Below are positions 1-9,540 of a stretch of DNA of 64,000 nucleotides, piece after piece. Origin of the DNA: Bradyrhizobium sp. BRP22 (GTDB taxonomy: Bacteria > Pseudomonadota > Alphaproteobacteria > Rhizobiales > Xanthobacteraceae). The DNA lies in NCBI RefSeq assembly GCF_020194175.1, contig NZ_JADYVX010000001.1, positions 248,001 to 312,000 on the forward strand, written 5' to 3'. The first letter of the stretch is position 1. Each line of letters opens with the position of its first letter. The notes under the pieces were generated by a model. The model saw only the letters and a program-made list of their open reading frames with translations. It was not told the DNA's origin and did not search any database. The position numbers and the translations under genes are program-made.

Positions 1-1
1 G

Positions 2-1267
2 ATCACCGGCACCAATGATGCGCCCGTCGCAATACCAGTGACATTGGCGAACGGCACCGAAGATGCGCCTTACATCGTTTGTGCCTCCGCTCTCCTGGCC
101 GGCGCCAGCGATATCGATAGCCAGCAGCTTTCGATCACCGCTCTCAGCATCGCGAGTGGTGGCGGCTACCTTGTCCCCAATCAAAATGGCACATGGACCT
201 ACACGCCGGCTCCGGGACATGCCGGCCCGTTCAGCTTCGCCTACACCGTCTCCGACGGGGCGCTCAGTGCGAGTTCGACCGCAAACCTGACGCTGGACTG
301 CGATAGCTCGGCGATCACGCCGGTTGCGGTCACCGTGCATTCGCCCGCCGGTTACGACTTCAGCACGTTCTATGACGATTTGGCGGCGAGCCAGTTCGCG
401 ACGGCTGACGAGAACGGCAATCACGCCTTTGTCGTCAATGCCGACAAAGAGATCATTTTCGAGATGGTCGGAAGCGGCTACAGCCACGATCCAGAGACGA
501 ACTCCTTCACCAACCTCATCAACGAGATCGATATTTTCGGCACGACCGACCCGGCCCAGGCTACGCCGGCGAATCTGTTGGTCAGCACCCATGGCTGGAA
601 CATCATCGTCCAGGCCGTCGTCAATTCTACCGGTCAAGATGCTCCGCTCGATCCAGTGGTCCCGTCTACGGGACTCGACGCGTTCGACTTCTCCGCAGTT
701 GCTTTCAACTACGTCGGCAGCACCGGCCCTGATGTATTCCTGGCCAGCGATCATCCCGATGTCTTCAACGGCCTCGGCGGCCCGCTCGGCCCGTCCGATC
801 CGGGCAGCGACACCGTCGATTACTCGCATGCAAGCGGCCCGATCTGCGTCAACCTGCTCACCGGCGCCACCACGGGCACGGCGGCCGAAGGCGATCTCTT
901 CTCATCGATCGAGAATTTGCGCGGCACGGCGTTCAACGACACGCTGACCGGTGACGGCCATAACAACATCCTGTTCGGCGGTGCCGGCAACGACACATTC
1001 GTCTTCAAGCAGAACGCCGGCGGCATCGGCTACGACACGATCAGCGACTTCGTGGCGGGCCAGGACAGGATCGAGCTGGATTACGTGGCCTTCGGTCCCA
1101 ATGGTCAGAACGATTTCGACCATTGGCTCGAAAGCCACGCGACTGTCGAGAACGGCAACGTGCTGATCGACCTCGACGGCAACGGGCACAACACGATCCT
1201 CTTGAAGAACGTGGCGCTCGCCAGTCTGCATGCCAACGATTTCATCCTGCCGCCGGGCAGTGTCTGA
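2..1267 (+). CDS. Secreted VCBS/RTX-like repeat protein, 3' part only
   Basis: The gene enters the window from the left; the reading frame is open from base 2, so the GTG at 38 is not taken as the start. The first residues (ITGTNDAPVA) are the end of a VCBS/cadherin-like repeat. A second repeat of this type follows (GTWTYTPAPG, FAYTVSDG). The last ~130 residues resemble the C-terminal module of RTX/serralysin-type proteins (NDTLTG, GGAGNDTFVF, DTISDFVAGQDRIEL). Such proteins leave the cell by type I secretion with an uncleaved C-terminal signal. Type I exporter genes lie 12 kb downstream (13505-16554) and could serve it, but that is inference. The middle ~150 residues are unrecognised. Confidence 0.85.
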   Translation: MTGTNDAPVAIPVTLANGTEDAPYIVCASALLAGASDIDSQQLSITALSIASGGGYLVPNQNGTWTYTPAPGHAGPFSFAYTVSDGALSASSTANLTLDCDSSAITPVAVTVHSPAGYDFSTFYDDLAASQFATADENGNHAFVVNADKEIIFEMVGSGYSHDPETNSFTNLINEIDIFGTTDPAQATPANLLVSTHGWNIIVQAVVNSTGQDAPLDPVVPSTGLDAFDFSAVAFNYVGSTGPDVFLASDHPDVFNGLGGPLGPSDPGSDTVDYSHASGPICVNLLTGATTGTAAEGDLFSSIENLRGTAFNDTLTGDGHNNILFGGAGNDTFVFKQNAGGIGYDTISDFVAGQDRIELDYVAFGPNGQNDFDHWLESHATVENGNVLIDLDGNGHNTILLKNVALASLHANDFILPPGSV

Positions 1268-1350
1268 GCGCGCCGGTCGGTCCGCCTGGGTGCACTGCAC
1301 CCCAAAACTCTCGGCGTGATCAATCGACGCGGGCGTGATATCGAGACGGC

Positions 1351-3579
1351 ATGAGGCGGCTGAAGGCATTGCAAAGGTGGTTCAAGCGGCGCTTCGGCTA
1401 CGCGCGGCTTGCCTGCCTTGCGCTGTTGATCGGCTTCGCCGCGCTCAGGGTGTTCGATCCGCCGGCAATCGAGGAACTTCGGGTCAGGACCTTTGACGGT
1501 TTTCAGCTCATCGAGCCGCGGGTCAAGACGATCAGGCCGGTCACCATCGTCGATATCGACGAAAAGAGCCTGTCCGAGCTCGGCCAGTTTCCCTGGCCGC
1601 GCACGCGGGTCGCCGATCTCGTCACCAACCTGACCCGGCTTGGCGCGGTCGTGATCGCCTTCGACATCGTGTTCTCCGAGCCGGACCGGCTCAATCCGGA
1701 TGCCGCCGCCGATACGATCCGCAATCTCGACGAGGAGATGAAGGCGAAGCTGCGGGCGCTGCCGAGCAACGACCAGATCCTGGCGGATGCGATGGCCAAG
1801 TCGCGCGTGGTGCTGGGCGCCTCCGGCCTGCCCTTCGTGGTCGCCGAATTCGACAAGTCGCTGCCGCTGACGCCGCTTGCGATGAAAGGCGAGGAGCCGC
1901 AGCCTTTCATGTTCGATTTCCCCGGTTTGCTCCGCAACGTCCAGGTGCTGGAGCAGGCCGCCGCCGGCCGCGGCCTGTTCACGATCAAGCCGGAGCGCGA
2001 CGGCATCGTCCGCCGTGTGCCGATGATCATGGTGGCCCAGGGCGCCACCATGCCGTCGCTGAGCTTCGAGGTGCTGCGGGTGGCGACCGGGTCCGGCACC
2101 GTGCTGATCGATACTGACAAGGCCGGCATCAAGAGCCTCGCGCTCCGCGGCTTGCGGATCCCGACCGACCGCAACGGCCAGCTCTGGGTGCACTTCGCCC
2201 AGGCCGACCCCTCGATCTACGTCTCGGCAGCCGACGTGCTGCATGGACGCGTGCCGGCGGAGAAGATCCAGGGCAAACTGGTCCTGATCGGCACGTCTTC
2301 AGTCGGGCTCAACGACATCAAGACCACGGCGGTTACCCCGGCGATGCCGGGCGTGGAAATTCATGCCCAGGTGCTGGAGAGCGCGCTGTCCGGCGCCAGC
2401 GTATCCCGGCCGAACTACGCCGTCGCGTTCGAATTCGCGGCCGCGCTGGTGTTCGGCCTGCTGGTGATCGCGTTCGCTCCGCTGTTCGGGCCGATCACGC
2501 TGGTCGGCCTGGGCGCGGTGTTCGCGACCGCGCTGATTGGCGCGTCCTGGTACTTCTACACGCAGCACCACCTGCTGATCGATTTCACCTATCCCCTGAT
2601 GTCGACCACGGCGATTTATCTGACGCTGATCTTCTCGAGTTTCGTCCGCGAGCAGCAGCAACGGAAGCAGATCCGCGGCGCTTTCGCGCAATACATGTCG
2701 CCCGCGCTGGTCGAGCAGCTCGCGCAATCGCCGGAGAAGCTTGTGCTCGGCGGCGAGGAGCGCGAGATGACCATCATGTTCTCCGACGTCCGCGGTTTCA
2801 CCACGATCTCGGAATCCTACAAGCGCGATCCGCAAGGGTTGACCGCGCTGATGAACCGCTTCCTGACGCCGCTCACCAACGCGATCCTTGCCCGCAAGGG
2901 AACGATCGACAAATATATGGGCGATGCGATCATGGCGTTCTGGAACGCGCCGCTCGACGACAAGGAGCACGAGATCAACGCCTGCGAGGCGGCGATCGAC
3001 ATGCTCGATCGCATCGACGAGCTCAACAAATTACGCAAGGAGGAGGCCGACGCGGGCGGCCACGTCTATATCCCGCTCAATGTCGGCATCGGCCTCAACA
3101 CCGGCGTCTGCGTGGTCGGCAATATGGGCTCCGACCTGCGCTTCGACTATTCGGTGCTCGGCGACAGCGTCAACCTTGCCTCGCGCCTCGAGGGGCAGTC
3201 CAAGGAATATGGCTTCCCGATCATCGTCGGGTCGAAGACCGCGCTCGCTGCGAAGGAGAAGTTCGCGATCCTTGAGCTCGACTTCATCATGGTCAAGGGC
3301 AAGAAGGAGCCGGAGGTGATTTACGCGATCGCCGGCCGCGGCGATGTCGCGCAGTCCGGCCGATTCCAGCGTCTGCGCAATCTCACGATCGAGATGCTGT
3401 CCTGCTACCGCAACCGCGATTGGCAAGGCGCGCTGGCGACGATCGAACGCGGCCGCAAGACCGACGAGGGTCATGTGCTGGAACGGCTGTACAATCTCTA
3501 TGAAGCGCGCATCCGCCATTTCATGGAGAGCCCGCCACCGGAGGACTGGAACGGCGCCTTCGCGTTACTCACGAAGTAG
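1351..3579 (+). CDS. CHASE2-domain class III adenylate/guanylate cyclase
   Basis: A 742-residue membrane protein. A signal-anchor helix (~residues 16-33) is followed by an extracytoplasmic CHASE2 sensor domain (~45-330), then about three membrane helices (~355-430) and a cytoplasmic class III cyclase domain (~470-650). Metal-binding aspartates are visible in MFSDVRGFT (Asp ~479) and in KYMGDAIMAFW (~522). VLGDSVNLASRLE carries the Asp usually linked to adenine recognition, so cAMP is the likelier product. The C-terminal ~90 residues look like a short helical tail. It should make a cyclic nucleotide in response to an unknown external signal; cNMP-binding proteins are encoded at 45488 and 48680 in this window, but no direct link is shown. 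Confidence 0.93.
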   Translation: MRRLKALQRWFKRRFGYARLACLALLIGFAALRVFDPPAIEELRVRTFDGFQLIEPRVKTIRPVTIVDIDEKSLSELGQFPWPRTRVADLVTNLTRLGAVVIAFDIVFSEPDRLNPDAAADTIRNLDEEMKAKLRALPSNDQILADAMAKSRVVLGASGLPFVVAEFDKSLPLTPLAMKGEEPQPFMFDFPGLLRNVQVLEQAAAGRGLFTIKPERDGIVRRVPMIMVAQGATMPSLSFEVLRVATGSGTVLIDTDKAGIKSLALRGLRIPTDRNGQLWVHFAQADPSIYVSAADVLHGRVPAEKIQGKLVLIGTSSVGLNDIKTTAVTPAMPGVEIHAQVLESALSGASVSRPNYAVAFEFAAALVFGLLVIAFAPLFGPITLVGLGAVFATALIGASWYFYTQHHLLIDFTYPLMSTTAIYLTLIFSSFVREQQQRKQIRGAFAQYMSPALVEQLAQSPEKLVLGGEEREMTIMFSDVRGFTTISESYKRDPQGLTALMNRFLTPLTNAILARKGTIDKYMGDAIMAFWNAPLDDKEHEINACEAAIDMLDRIDELNKLRKEEADAGGHVYIPLNVGIGLNTGVCVVGNMGSDLRFDYSVLGDSVNLASRLEGQSKEYGFPIIVGSKTALAAKEKFAILELDFIMVKGKKEPEVIYAIAGRGDVAQSGRFQRLRNLTIEMLSCYRNRDWQGALATIERGRKTDEGHVLERLYNLYEARIRHFMESPPPEDWNGAFALLTK

Positions 3580-3582
3580 CTC

Positions 3583-3706
3583 GTCGTCCCGGGCTTTACC
3601 CGGGACCCATAACCACAGGCCGTAGTTTTGTGGTGCAAAGGAACTACAGGCTCGTCTCAACAACTGCGCCCTGTGATTATGGGGCCCCGCTTTCGCGGGG
3701 ACGACA
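3583..3706. repeat. Intergenic repeat family B, copy 1
   Basis: Inverted mosaic bounded by GTCGTCCCGGG and CGGGGACGAC arms, with CCCATAACCACAG inside. Related copies lie at 31980-32110, 33686-33843 and 62788-62910, and a minimal hairpin at 23603-23632. Found only between genes. With the following family A copy it fills the 322-bp gap before the convergent binding-protein gene. Confidence 0.85.
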
Positions 3707-3774
3707 TCGGTGTGCGTTGTTACAGTAGACATAGGGTGCGCACGCTGCGCTTTGCCTACCCTACGACCCGGCGT

Positions 3775-3884
3775 CGTCATTCCGGGGCGATGCGAAGCAT
3801 CGAACCCGGAATCCATTTTTCCGCCATCGCCTGCGGTCCGATGGATACCGGGTTCGCGCCAAGAGGCGCGCCCCGGAATGGCAA
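3775..3884. repeat. Intergenic repeat family A, copy 1
   Basis: Inverted mosaic starting CGTCATTCCGGGGCG and ending CGCGCCCCGGAATG, with two internal hairpins and the core GAACCCGGAATCCA. Three other copies in the window are at 20045-20150, 39642-39750 and 63736-63830. No coding content seen. Confidence 0.85.
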
Positions 3885-3901
3885 CGGTATCTACGTCGGA
3901 C

Positions 3902-5509
3902 TCACTGCAGCCCGATCTGCGTCAGGTCCTGGAACCAGTGCTGCGCCTGGACGAAGGTCTTGACCTTGGGCGACAGCGCATGCGGGTTGGTGTCGTGCAC
4001 CACCCACACCAGCACGGCGTCGTCGACGATCTGCGCATGCGCCTGCGCCAGCAGTTCGTCCTGCTTGGTGGTGTCGAAGGTCTGCTTGGCCTCGTCGATC
4101 AGCGCGTCGACCTTCGGGTTCTTGTAGCCGCCCCAGTTGACGCCGACAGGCGCGATCTGGCCGGAATGGAAGAAGCGCACGATCGCGTAGAGCGGGTCCG
4201 AGGTCACATAGGCGATGTTGTTGGCGGTGATGCCGGCGTTCATCTCGTCGGCCGCGCCCTTGCGCCAGTGCGTATATAAAGTCTCGAGCTCGACCACCTT
4301 GAACTCGACGTCGATGCCGATCTCCTTGAAGCTCTGCTGCAGGAATTCGTTCATCGGCAGCGACAGCATCTGTCCGGTGCCGCCCTGGGCGATGATGAAA
4401 GTCGTCTTCAGCGGCTTCTCCTTGGAGTAGCCGGCTTCCTGCACCAGCTTCCTGGCCGCGGCGAGATCATATTTGATGTCGAAGGTCGGCTTGCCGAACC
4501 ACGGGCTCGACGGGTCCACCTGTCCCTTGGCAGGTTTTGCCAGTCCGTTCATCAGCCCGACCACGGCATCGCGATCGATCGCCAGGTTGAGCGCCTTGCG
4601 CAGGCGGATGTCGGTCCAGGGCGAGCCCGGCAGCACGCTCAGGTGATAGTTCCAGACATGCGGGGTGACGTTGTCGACGATCTTCATGCCGGCGGCCTTG
4701 AGCTGCGGCACCGCGTCCGGCGCTGGCGTCTCGATCAGGTCGACCTGGCCCGCAAGCAGCGCGTTGGTGCGCGTCAATGCCTCCGGCATCGGGATCAGCA
4801 CCATCTTGTCGACCTTGGGCAGCCGCTTCTTGTTCCAGTAGTCCTCGTTCCTGGTGAGCTCGGCGAGCTCGCGCGGCACGAGCTTGGTCAGCTTGAACGG
4901 GCCGGTGCCGGACGGCTGGCTTGCGAACTTGTCCCAGTCCTTGCCGAGCTTTTCATATTGCGCGGGGCTCGAGACCAGGAACCAGAGCATCTGGTAGGGA
5001 AAGAAGGAGTCGACCGTCTTGGTGGTGATCTCCACGGTGAAATCGTCGATCTTGGCGTAGCTCGCCACCGAGGGCAGGCGGGTCTTCACCTGCGCGCTCT
5101 GCCGCTTGTCGAATTGCGGCGCCTTGTCGTTCAGCACCTTGTCCAGATTCCAGATCACCGCGTCGGCGTTGAAGTCGCTGCCGTCATGGAACTTGACGCC
5201 TCGGCGCAGCGTGAAGCGCCACTTGGTCTTGTCCTTGTCGTCGACCTTCCATTCTGTGGCGAGGCCGGGCACCAGTTTGCCGGGCCGGTCGGCGACATCC
5301 ATCTCCCAGGCGACCAGGGGATCGTAGATCGTGTAGGCGGTGAATTGATAGGCACCTGCGCCGCGATCGGGCTGACCCGTCGTGAGCGGGATATCCGCCA
5401 TCGAGATTCCGTAGCGCACCACGGTTTCGGCCTGCGCCGGCTTAGCGCTCCAGCCTGCGCCGATGGCAAGCGCTAAAGCAGCTACGAGAATCGAATGTCG
5501 GGTGCGCAT
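3902..5509 (-). CDS. ABC transporter substrate-binding protein, family 5 (peptide/nickel type)
   Basis: A 535-residue periplasmic protein. The start at 5509 is chosen because it begins a typical signal peptide (MRTRHSILVAALALAIGAG, cleavage near AQA-ET); a start at 5551 would add residues before it. Family 5 features follow: TEWKVDD, LRRGVKFHDGSDFNADAV, GTGPFKL, and IRLRKALNLAIDR. It is a paralogue of the divergently transcribed protein at 5721, sharing the N-terminal order and the PMPEALTRTNALLAGQVD/PMPEANARTAALLSGQVD region. No permease genes follow it, so it probably feeds the importer encoded from 7574. The ligand is unknown. Confidence 0.92.
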   Translation of the reverse strand: MRTRHSILVAALALAIGAGWSAKPAQAETVVRYGISMADIPLTTGQPDRGAGAYQFTAYTIYDPLVAWEMDVADRPGKLVPGLATEWKVDDKDKTKWRFTLRRGVKFHDGSDFNADAVIWNLDKVLNDKAPQFDKRQSAQVKTRLPSVASYAKIDDFTVEITTKTVDSFFPYQMLWFLVSSPAQYEKLGKDWDKFASQPSGTGPFKLTKLVPRELAELTRNEDYWNKKRLPKVDKMVLIPMPEALTRTNALLAGQVDLIETPAPDAVPQLKAAGMKIVDNVTPHVWNYHLSVLPGSPWTDIRLRKALNLAIDRDAVVGLMNGLAKPAKGQVDPSSPWFGKPTFDIKYDLAAARKLVQEAGYSKEKPLKTTFIIAQGGTGQMLSLPMNEFLQQSFKEIGIDVEFKVVELETLYTHWRKGAADEMNAGITANNIAYVTSDPLYAIVRFFHSGQIAPVGVNWGGYKNPKVDALIDEAKQTFDTTKQDELLAQAHAQIVDDAVLVWVVHDTNPHALSPKVKTFVQAQHWFQDLTQIGLQ

Positions 5510-5720
5510 GTACTGAAGCTCCGTTGACGTATTCCGAATACCGGATGCCAACCAAGCAAGCTTGATGCCAGAATAGGCACATCTTTCCGCGTCGCGGCAC
5601 GGACTGAGAAGAAACGACGCATCTAGGGGCGATTTCTCGCTGAACTATTCCCCTTGGCACAGGCATTGCATACGATTGCCCAACAATTAATCACCCGAAG
5701 TTGAAGAAGGGACCTTTGCG

Positions 5721-7376
5721 ATGCGTACTAAGAAAACCAAAACAATGGCGCTGGCCGCGGCGCTGGCGATTGCGCTGGCGGGCCTGCCGCGGGCAGCTGG
5801 CGCCGAAACGGTGCTGCGCATCGGCATGACCGCTGCCGACATTCCGCGCACGCTCGGGCAGCCCGATCAGGGCTTCGAAGGCAACCGCTTCACCGGTCTG
5901 ACGATGTATGACGCGCTGACGATGTGGGACCTGTCGTCGGCCGACAAGGCGAGCGTCGTCATTCCCGGCCTTGCGACCGAGTGGAAGGTCGACGATGCCG
6001 ACAAGAAGAAATGGACCTTCAAGCTGCGTCCCGGCGTCACCTTCCATGACGGTTCGCCGTTCAATGCCGATGCCGTGGTCTGGAATGTCGACAAGGTGCT
6101 CAAGCAGGATGCACCGCAGTTCGATGCCAGCCAGGTCGGCGTCACCGCCTCGCGCATGCCGACACTGGCCTCGGCCCGCAAGATCGACGACCTGACGGTC
6201 GAACTCACCACCAAAGAGCCGGACAGCTTCCTGCCGATCAACCTGACCAATCTGTTCATGGCGAGCCCGGCGAAGTGGCAGAAATTCTATGACACCGCCG
6301 AAGGCGCCGACGCCAAGGCGAAATCGCAGGCCGCCTGGGCCGCTTTCGCCAGGGACGCCTCCGGCACCGGCCCGTGGAAGATGACGAAATTCACCCCGCG
6401 CGAGCGGCTCGAACTCGCCAAGAACGCTGCCTATTGGGACAAGGCGCGCGTTCCGAAGGTCGACAAGATGGTGCTGCTGCCGATGCCGGAAGCCAATGCG
6501 CGCACCGCGGCGCTGCTCTCCGGCCAGGTCGATTGGGTCGAGGCGCCGGCGCCGGATGCGCTGCCCGAGATCAAGCAGCGCGGCTTCGTGCTCTACTCCA
6601 ATGAATCGCCGCACGTCTGGCCCTGGCAGTTCTCCCGCATCGAGGGCTCGCCCTGGAATGACATCCGTGTCCGGAAAGCGGCCAATCTCTGCGTCGATCG
6701 CGAAGGTCTGCGCGACGGCCTGCTTGCCGGGCTGATGGTGCCGGCAACCGGCACGTTCGAGCAGGGCCATCCCTGGCGTGGCAATCCGACCTTCCAGATC
6801 AAGTATGACAAGCCGGCCGCGCAGAAGCTGATGCAGGAGGCGGGCTACAGCCCGAGCAAGAAGCTGACGGTGAAGATCCAGACGTCGGCTTCGGGCTCCG
6901 GCCAGATGCTGCCTCTGCCGATGAACGAATATCTGCAGCAGGCGCTCGCCGAATGCTATTTCGACGTGCAGCTCGATGTGATCGAATGGAACACGCTGTT
7001 CACCAATTGGCGGCGCGGCGCCAAGGATCCGACCGCCAATGGCTCCAACGCCACCAACGTCACCTATGCGGCGATGGATCCGTTCTTCGCGCTGGTGCGC
7101 TTCCTGCAGTCGTCGATGGCGCCGCCGGTGTCGAACAATTGGGGCTATATCAACAACCCCAAATTCGATGAACTGGTGACCAAGGCCCGCCAGAGCTTCG
7201 ATCCCGCCGCGCGCGATGCGGCGCTCGCCGAACTGCATGCGGCCTCCGTCGACGACGCGGCGTTCCTTTACGTCGCCCACGACGTCTCGCCGCGCGCGAT
7301 GAGCCCGAAGGTCAAGGGCTTCGTGCAGCCGAAGAGCTGGTTCGTCGATTTCTCGCCGATCTCGATGACACAGTAA
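5721..7376 (+). CDS. ABC transporter substrate-binding protein, family 5, first gene of the importer operon
   Basis: A 551-residue periplasmic binding protein with a signal peptide (hydrophobic core ~residues 9-22, cleavage near AGA-ET). Family 5 motifs are LRPGVTFHDGSPFNADAV (~residues 98-115), GTGPWKMTKF and IRVRKAANLCVDR. A GAAGG sequence lies 5' of the ATG. It is the likely ligand-binding subunit for the permeases at 7574 and 8650. Relative to its divergent paralogue it has an insertion around EGADAKAKSQ (~190-205), so the two proteins may differ in ligand or affinity. A repeat lies between it and the permease genes. Confidence 0.93.
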   Translation: MRTKKTKTMALAAALAIALAGLPRAAGAETVLRIGMTAADIPRTLGQPDQGFEGNRFTGLTMYDALTMWDLSSADKASVVIPGLATEWKVDDADKKKWTFKLRPGVTFHDGSPFNADAVVWNVDKVLKQDAPQFDASQVGVTASRMPTLASARKIDDLTVELTTKEPDSFLPINLTNLFMASPAKWQKFYDTAEGADAKAKSQAAWAAFARDASGTGPWKMTKFTPRERLELAKNAAYWDKARVPKVDKMVLLPMPEANARTAALLSGQVDWVEAPAPDALPEIKQRGFVLYSNESPHVWPWQFSRIEGSPWNDIRVRKAANLCVDREGLRDGLLAGLMVPATGTFEQGHPWRGNPTFQIKYDKPAAQKLMQEAGYSPSKKLTVKIQTSASGSGQMLPLPMNEYLQQALAECYFDVQLDVIEWNTLFTNWRRGAKDPTANGSNATNVTYAAMDPFFALVRFLQSSMAPPVSNNWGYINNPKFDELVTKARQSFDPAARDAALAELHAASVDDAAFLYVAHDVSPRAMSPKVKGFVQPKSWFVDFSPISMTQ

Positions 7377-7383
7377 GCCCAAT

Positions 7384-7562
7384 GTGCTGCTCGCCGTCTC
7401 CCCTCGTGGGAGAGGGTGCTTTGCGAAAGCGAAGCCGGGTGAGGGGTCTGTTTCCGCGGACACGCCCCTTTCCTTCAACGACCACAATATCCGCGGACAG
7501 AACCCTCATCCGGCGCGCATCTCATGCGTGCCACCTTCTTCCACAAGGGGAGAAGGGAAGAA
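7384..7562. repeat. Intergenic repeat family C, copy 1 (binding protein/permease junction)
   Basis: Mosaic inverted repeat: CTCCCCTCGTGGGAGAGGG and GCCGGGTGAGGGG on one side, CCTCATCCGGCGC and CCACAAGGGGAGAAGGG on the other. It fills nearly all of the gap between the binding-protein stop and the permease start. Related copies are at 8561-8645, 36718-36864 and 58081-58203. Confidence 0.8.
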
Positions 7563-7573
7563 GCGAGTGACTC

Positions 7574-8527
7574 GTGTTTTCCTATATCGCCAGACGTATC
7601 GTCTATGTGATCCCGATCGTCATCAGCGTCGCGCTGGTGTGTTTCCTGCTCGTGCACATCACGCCCGGTGATCCCCTGGTCGCGGTGCTGCCGGCCGACG
7701 CCTCGCAGGAGCTGGCGCAGCAATTGCGCACGGCTTACGGCTTCGACCGTCCGTTGCCGGTGCAGTTCGGGCTGTGGCTGTGGCGCGCGGTGCATGGCGA
7801 TCTCGGCCATTCCATCGCGACCGGCCGGCCCGTGCTGTCGGAGGTGATGCGCGCCGTCGGCAACACCGTGACGCTCGCGATCTTCGCCGCGATGATCGGC
7901 TTCACGCTCGGGCTGTTGTTCGGGCTGATCGCCGGCTATTTCCGCGACAGCTGGATCGACAAGCTGGCGACGTCGTTTGCGATCGCCGGCGTCTCGGTGC
8001 CGCATTACTGGCTCGGCATGGTGCTGGTGATCATCTTCTCGGTGCAGCTCAACTGGCTGCCCGCGGTCGGCGCCGGACCCGGCGGTTCCGGCGCGTGGGC
8101 ATGGGACTGGGATCACTTTCGCTATCTGATCCTGCCCGCGGTCACGAGCTCGGTTATTCCGATGGGCATCGTCACCCGCACCGTGCGCGCCCTGACCGGC
8201 GATATCCTGTCGCAGGATTTCGTCGAGGCGTTGCGCGCCAAGGGCCTGCGCGAGACCAACGTGTTTCGCCACGTCGTCAAGAACGCAGCGCCCACCGCGC
8301 TCGCGGTGATGGGATTGCAGCTCGGCTACATGCTCGGCGGCTCGATCCTGATCGAGACCGTGTTCTCCTGGCCGGGCTCGGGGCTGCTGTTGAACTCCGC
8401 GATCTTCCAGCGCGATCTGCCGCTGCTGCAGGGCACGATCCTGGTGCTGGCGCTGTTCTTCGTGGCTCTCAACCTCCTGGTCGACATCGCGCAGGCTGCG
8501 ATCGATCCGCGGATCAAGCGAGGCTAG
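7574..8527 (+). CDS. ABC transporter permease, DppB/OppB type
   Basis: A 317-residue inner-membrane protein starting at GTG (MFSYIARRIVYVIPIV), with about six membrane helices and the N-terminal region typical of DppB (LLVHITPGDPL). The EAA loop that contacts the ATPases is visible as EALRAKGLRETNVFRHVVKNA (~residues 215-240). It pairs with the DppC-type permease at 8650. Binding-protein, permease and ATPase genes all run in the same direction. The GTG start comes directly after repeat copy C1, so its ribosome site partly derives from repeat sequence. Confidence 0.93.
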   Translation: MFSYIARRIVYVIPIVISVALVCFLLVHITPGDPLVAVLPADASQELAQQLRTAYGFDRPLPVQFGLWLWRAVHGDLGHSIATGRPVLSEVMRAVGNTVTLAIFAAMIGFTLGLLFGLIAGYFRDSWIDKLATSFAIAGVSVPHYWLGMVLVIIFSVQLNWLPAVGAGPGGSGAWAWDWDHFRYLILPAVTSSVIPMGIVTRTVRALTGDILSQDFVEALRAKGLRETNVFRHVVKNAAPTALAVMGLQLGYMLGGSILIETVFSWPGSGLLLNSAIFQRDLPLLQGTILVLALFFVALNLLVDIAQAAIDPRIKRG

Positions 8528-8560
8528 CGCGTGATGACAATGGATCGAGTAGCAACCAAG

Positions 8561-8645
8561 ACGGAACTGCGCTCCCTGTCCCGCTTGCGGGAGAGGGTTG
8601 GGGTGAGCGTGTCGTCTCCGCGACGAGACTGTCCGTGGGGAGAGG
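8561..8645. repeat. Intergenic repeat family C, copy 2
   Basis: Contains CTCCCTGTCCCGCTTGCGG, then GAGAGGGTTGGGGTGAG and GACTGTCCGTGGGGAGAGG. The last part closely matches the 3' part of the copy at 58081-58203. It separates the two permease genes of the same operon, and its right end supplies the GAGAGG that could act as the ribosome site of the gene at 8650. Confidence 0.8.
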
Positions 8646-8649
8646 TGAA

Positions 8650-9537
8650 ATGAGCACGATCACCGATCTCGCACTGCAAGCCGCTCCCGCAACGAAGGCG
8701 CGCGGCTATTGGGCAACCGTCGGCCGCCGCATCATGCGTGACAAGGTCAGCATGGCCTGCGCGCTGATTCTGATCCTGATCTTTGCCTCGGCACTCTTCG
8801 CGCCATGGCTCGGGCTCGCCGATCCCTACCAGGGCTCGATGATCCGCCGCCTGCGCCATATCGGCACGCCCGGGTATCTGCTCGGCACCGATGAGCTCGG
8901 TCGCGATATGCTGTCGCGTCTCGTCTATGGCGGGCGGCTGTCGCTGATCATCGGCATCCTGCCTGTCATCTTTGCCTTCGTGATCGGCACCGGGCTCGGG
9001 CTGGTCGCAGGTTATGTCGGCGGCAAGCTCAATACCGCGATCATGCGCACCATCGACGTGTTCTATGCCTTCCCCTCGGTGCTGCTCGCGATCGCGATCT
9101 CCGGCGCGCTGGGCGCCGGCATCGTCAACTCCATCGTGTCGCTCACGGTCGTGTTCGTGCCGCAGATCACCCGCGTCGCCGAAAGCGTGACGACCGGCGT
9201 GCGCAACATGGACTTCGTCGAGGCCGCGCGCGCCTCCGGCGCGGGGCCGCTCACTATCATGCGCGTGCACATGCTCGGCAACGTGCTCGGCCCGATCTTC
9301 GTTTACGCCACCGGCCTGATCTCGGTGTCGATGATCCTCGCCGCCGGCCTTTCGTTCCTCGGTCTCGGCACCAAGCCGCCGGAGCCGGAATGGGGGCTGA
9401 TGCTCAACACGCTGCGCACCGCGATCTACGTCAATCCCTGGGTTGCGGCGCTGCCGGGCGTGATGATCTTCGCCGTTTCGATCTGCTTCAATCTTTTGAG
9501 CGACGGCATGCGTAGCGCCATGGACATCAGGAACTGA
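8650..9537 (+). CDS. ABC transporter permease, DppC/OppC type
   Basis: A 295-residue inner-membrane protein. The frame is open much further upstream through the preceding gene; the ATG at 8650 is chosen because GAGAGG precedes it and it begins the usual DppC N-terminus with a cytoplasmic segment, then a helix (SMACALILILIFASALF). LLGTDELGRDMLSRLVYGGR and the EAA loop EAARASGAGPLTIMRVHML are diagnostic. Four bases separate its stop from the ATPase start at 9541, so translation is probably coupled. Confidence 0.94.
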   Translation: MSTITDLALQAAPATKARGYWATVGRRIMRDKVSMACALILILIFASALFAPWLGLADPYQGSMIRRLRHIGTPGYLLGTDELGRDMLSRLVYGGRLSLIIGILPVIFAFVIGTGLGLVAGYVGGKLNTAIMRTIDVFYAFPSVLLAIAISGALGAGIVNSIVSLTVVFVPQITRVAESVTTGVRNMDFVEAARASGAGPLTIMRVHMLGNVLGPIFVYATGLISVSMILAAGLSFLGLGTKPPEPEWGLMLNTLRTAIYVNPWVAALPGVMIFAVSICFNLLSDGMRSAMDIRN

Positions 9538-9540
9538 GGC

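Noticed and set aside
3583..3706. Possible rho-independent terminator after the cyclase gene
   Set aside because: The hairpin belongs to repeat family B and has no T-tract.
5691..7487. 598-codon minus-strand frame opposite the binding-protein gene
   Set aside because: Arg/His/Gly-rich mirror of a clear family 5 binding protein; typical antisense shadow in GC-rich DNA.
7774..8649. 292-codon N-terminal extension of the DppC-type permease
   Set aside because: Overlaps the DppB-type gene in another frame and crosses a repeat; the family starts at 8650.
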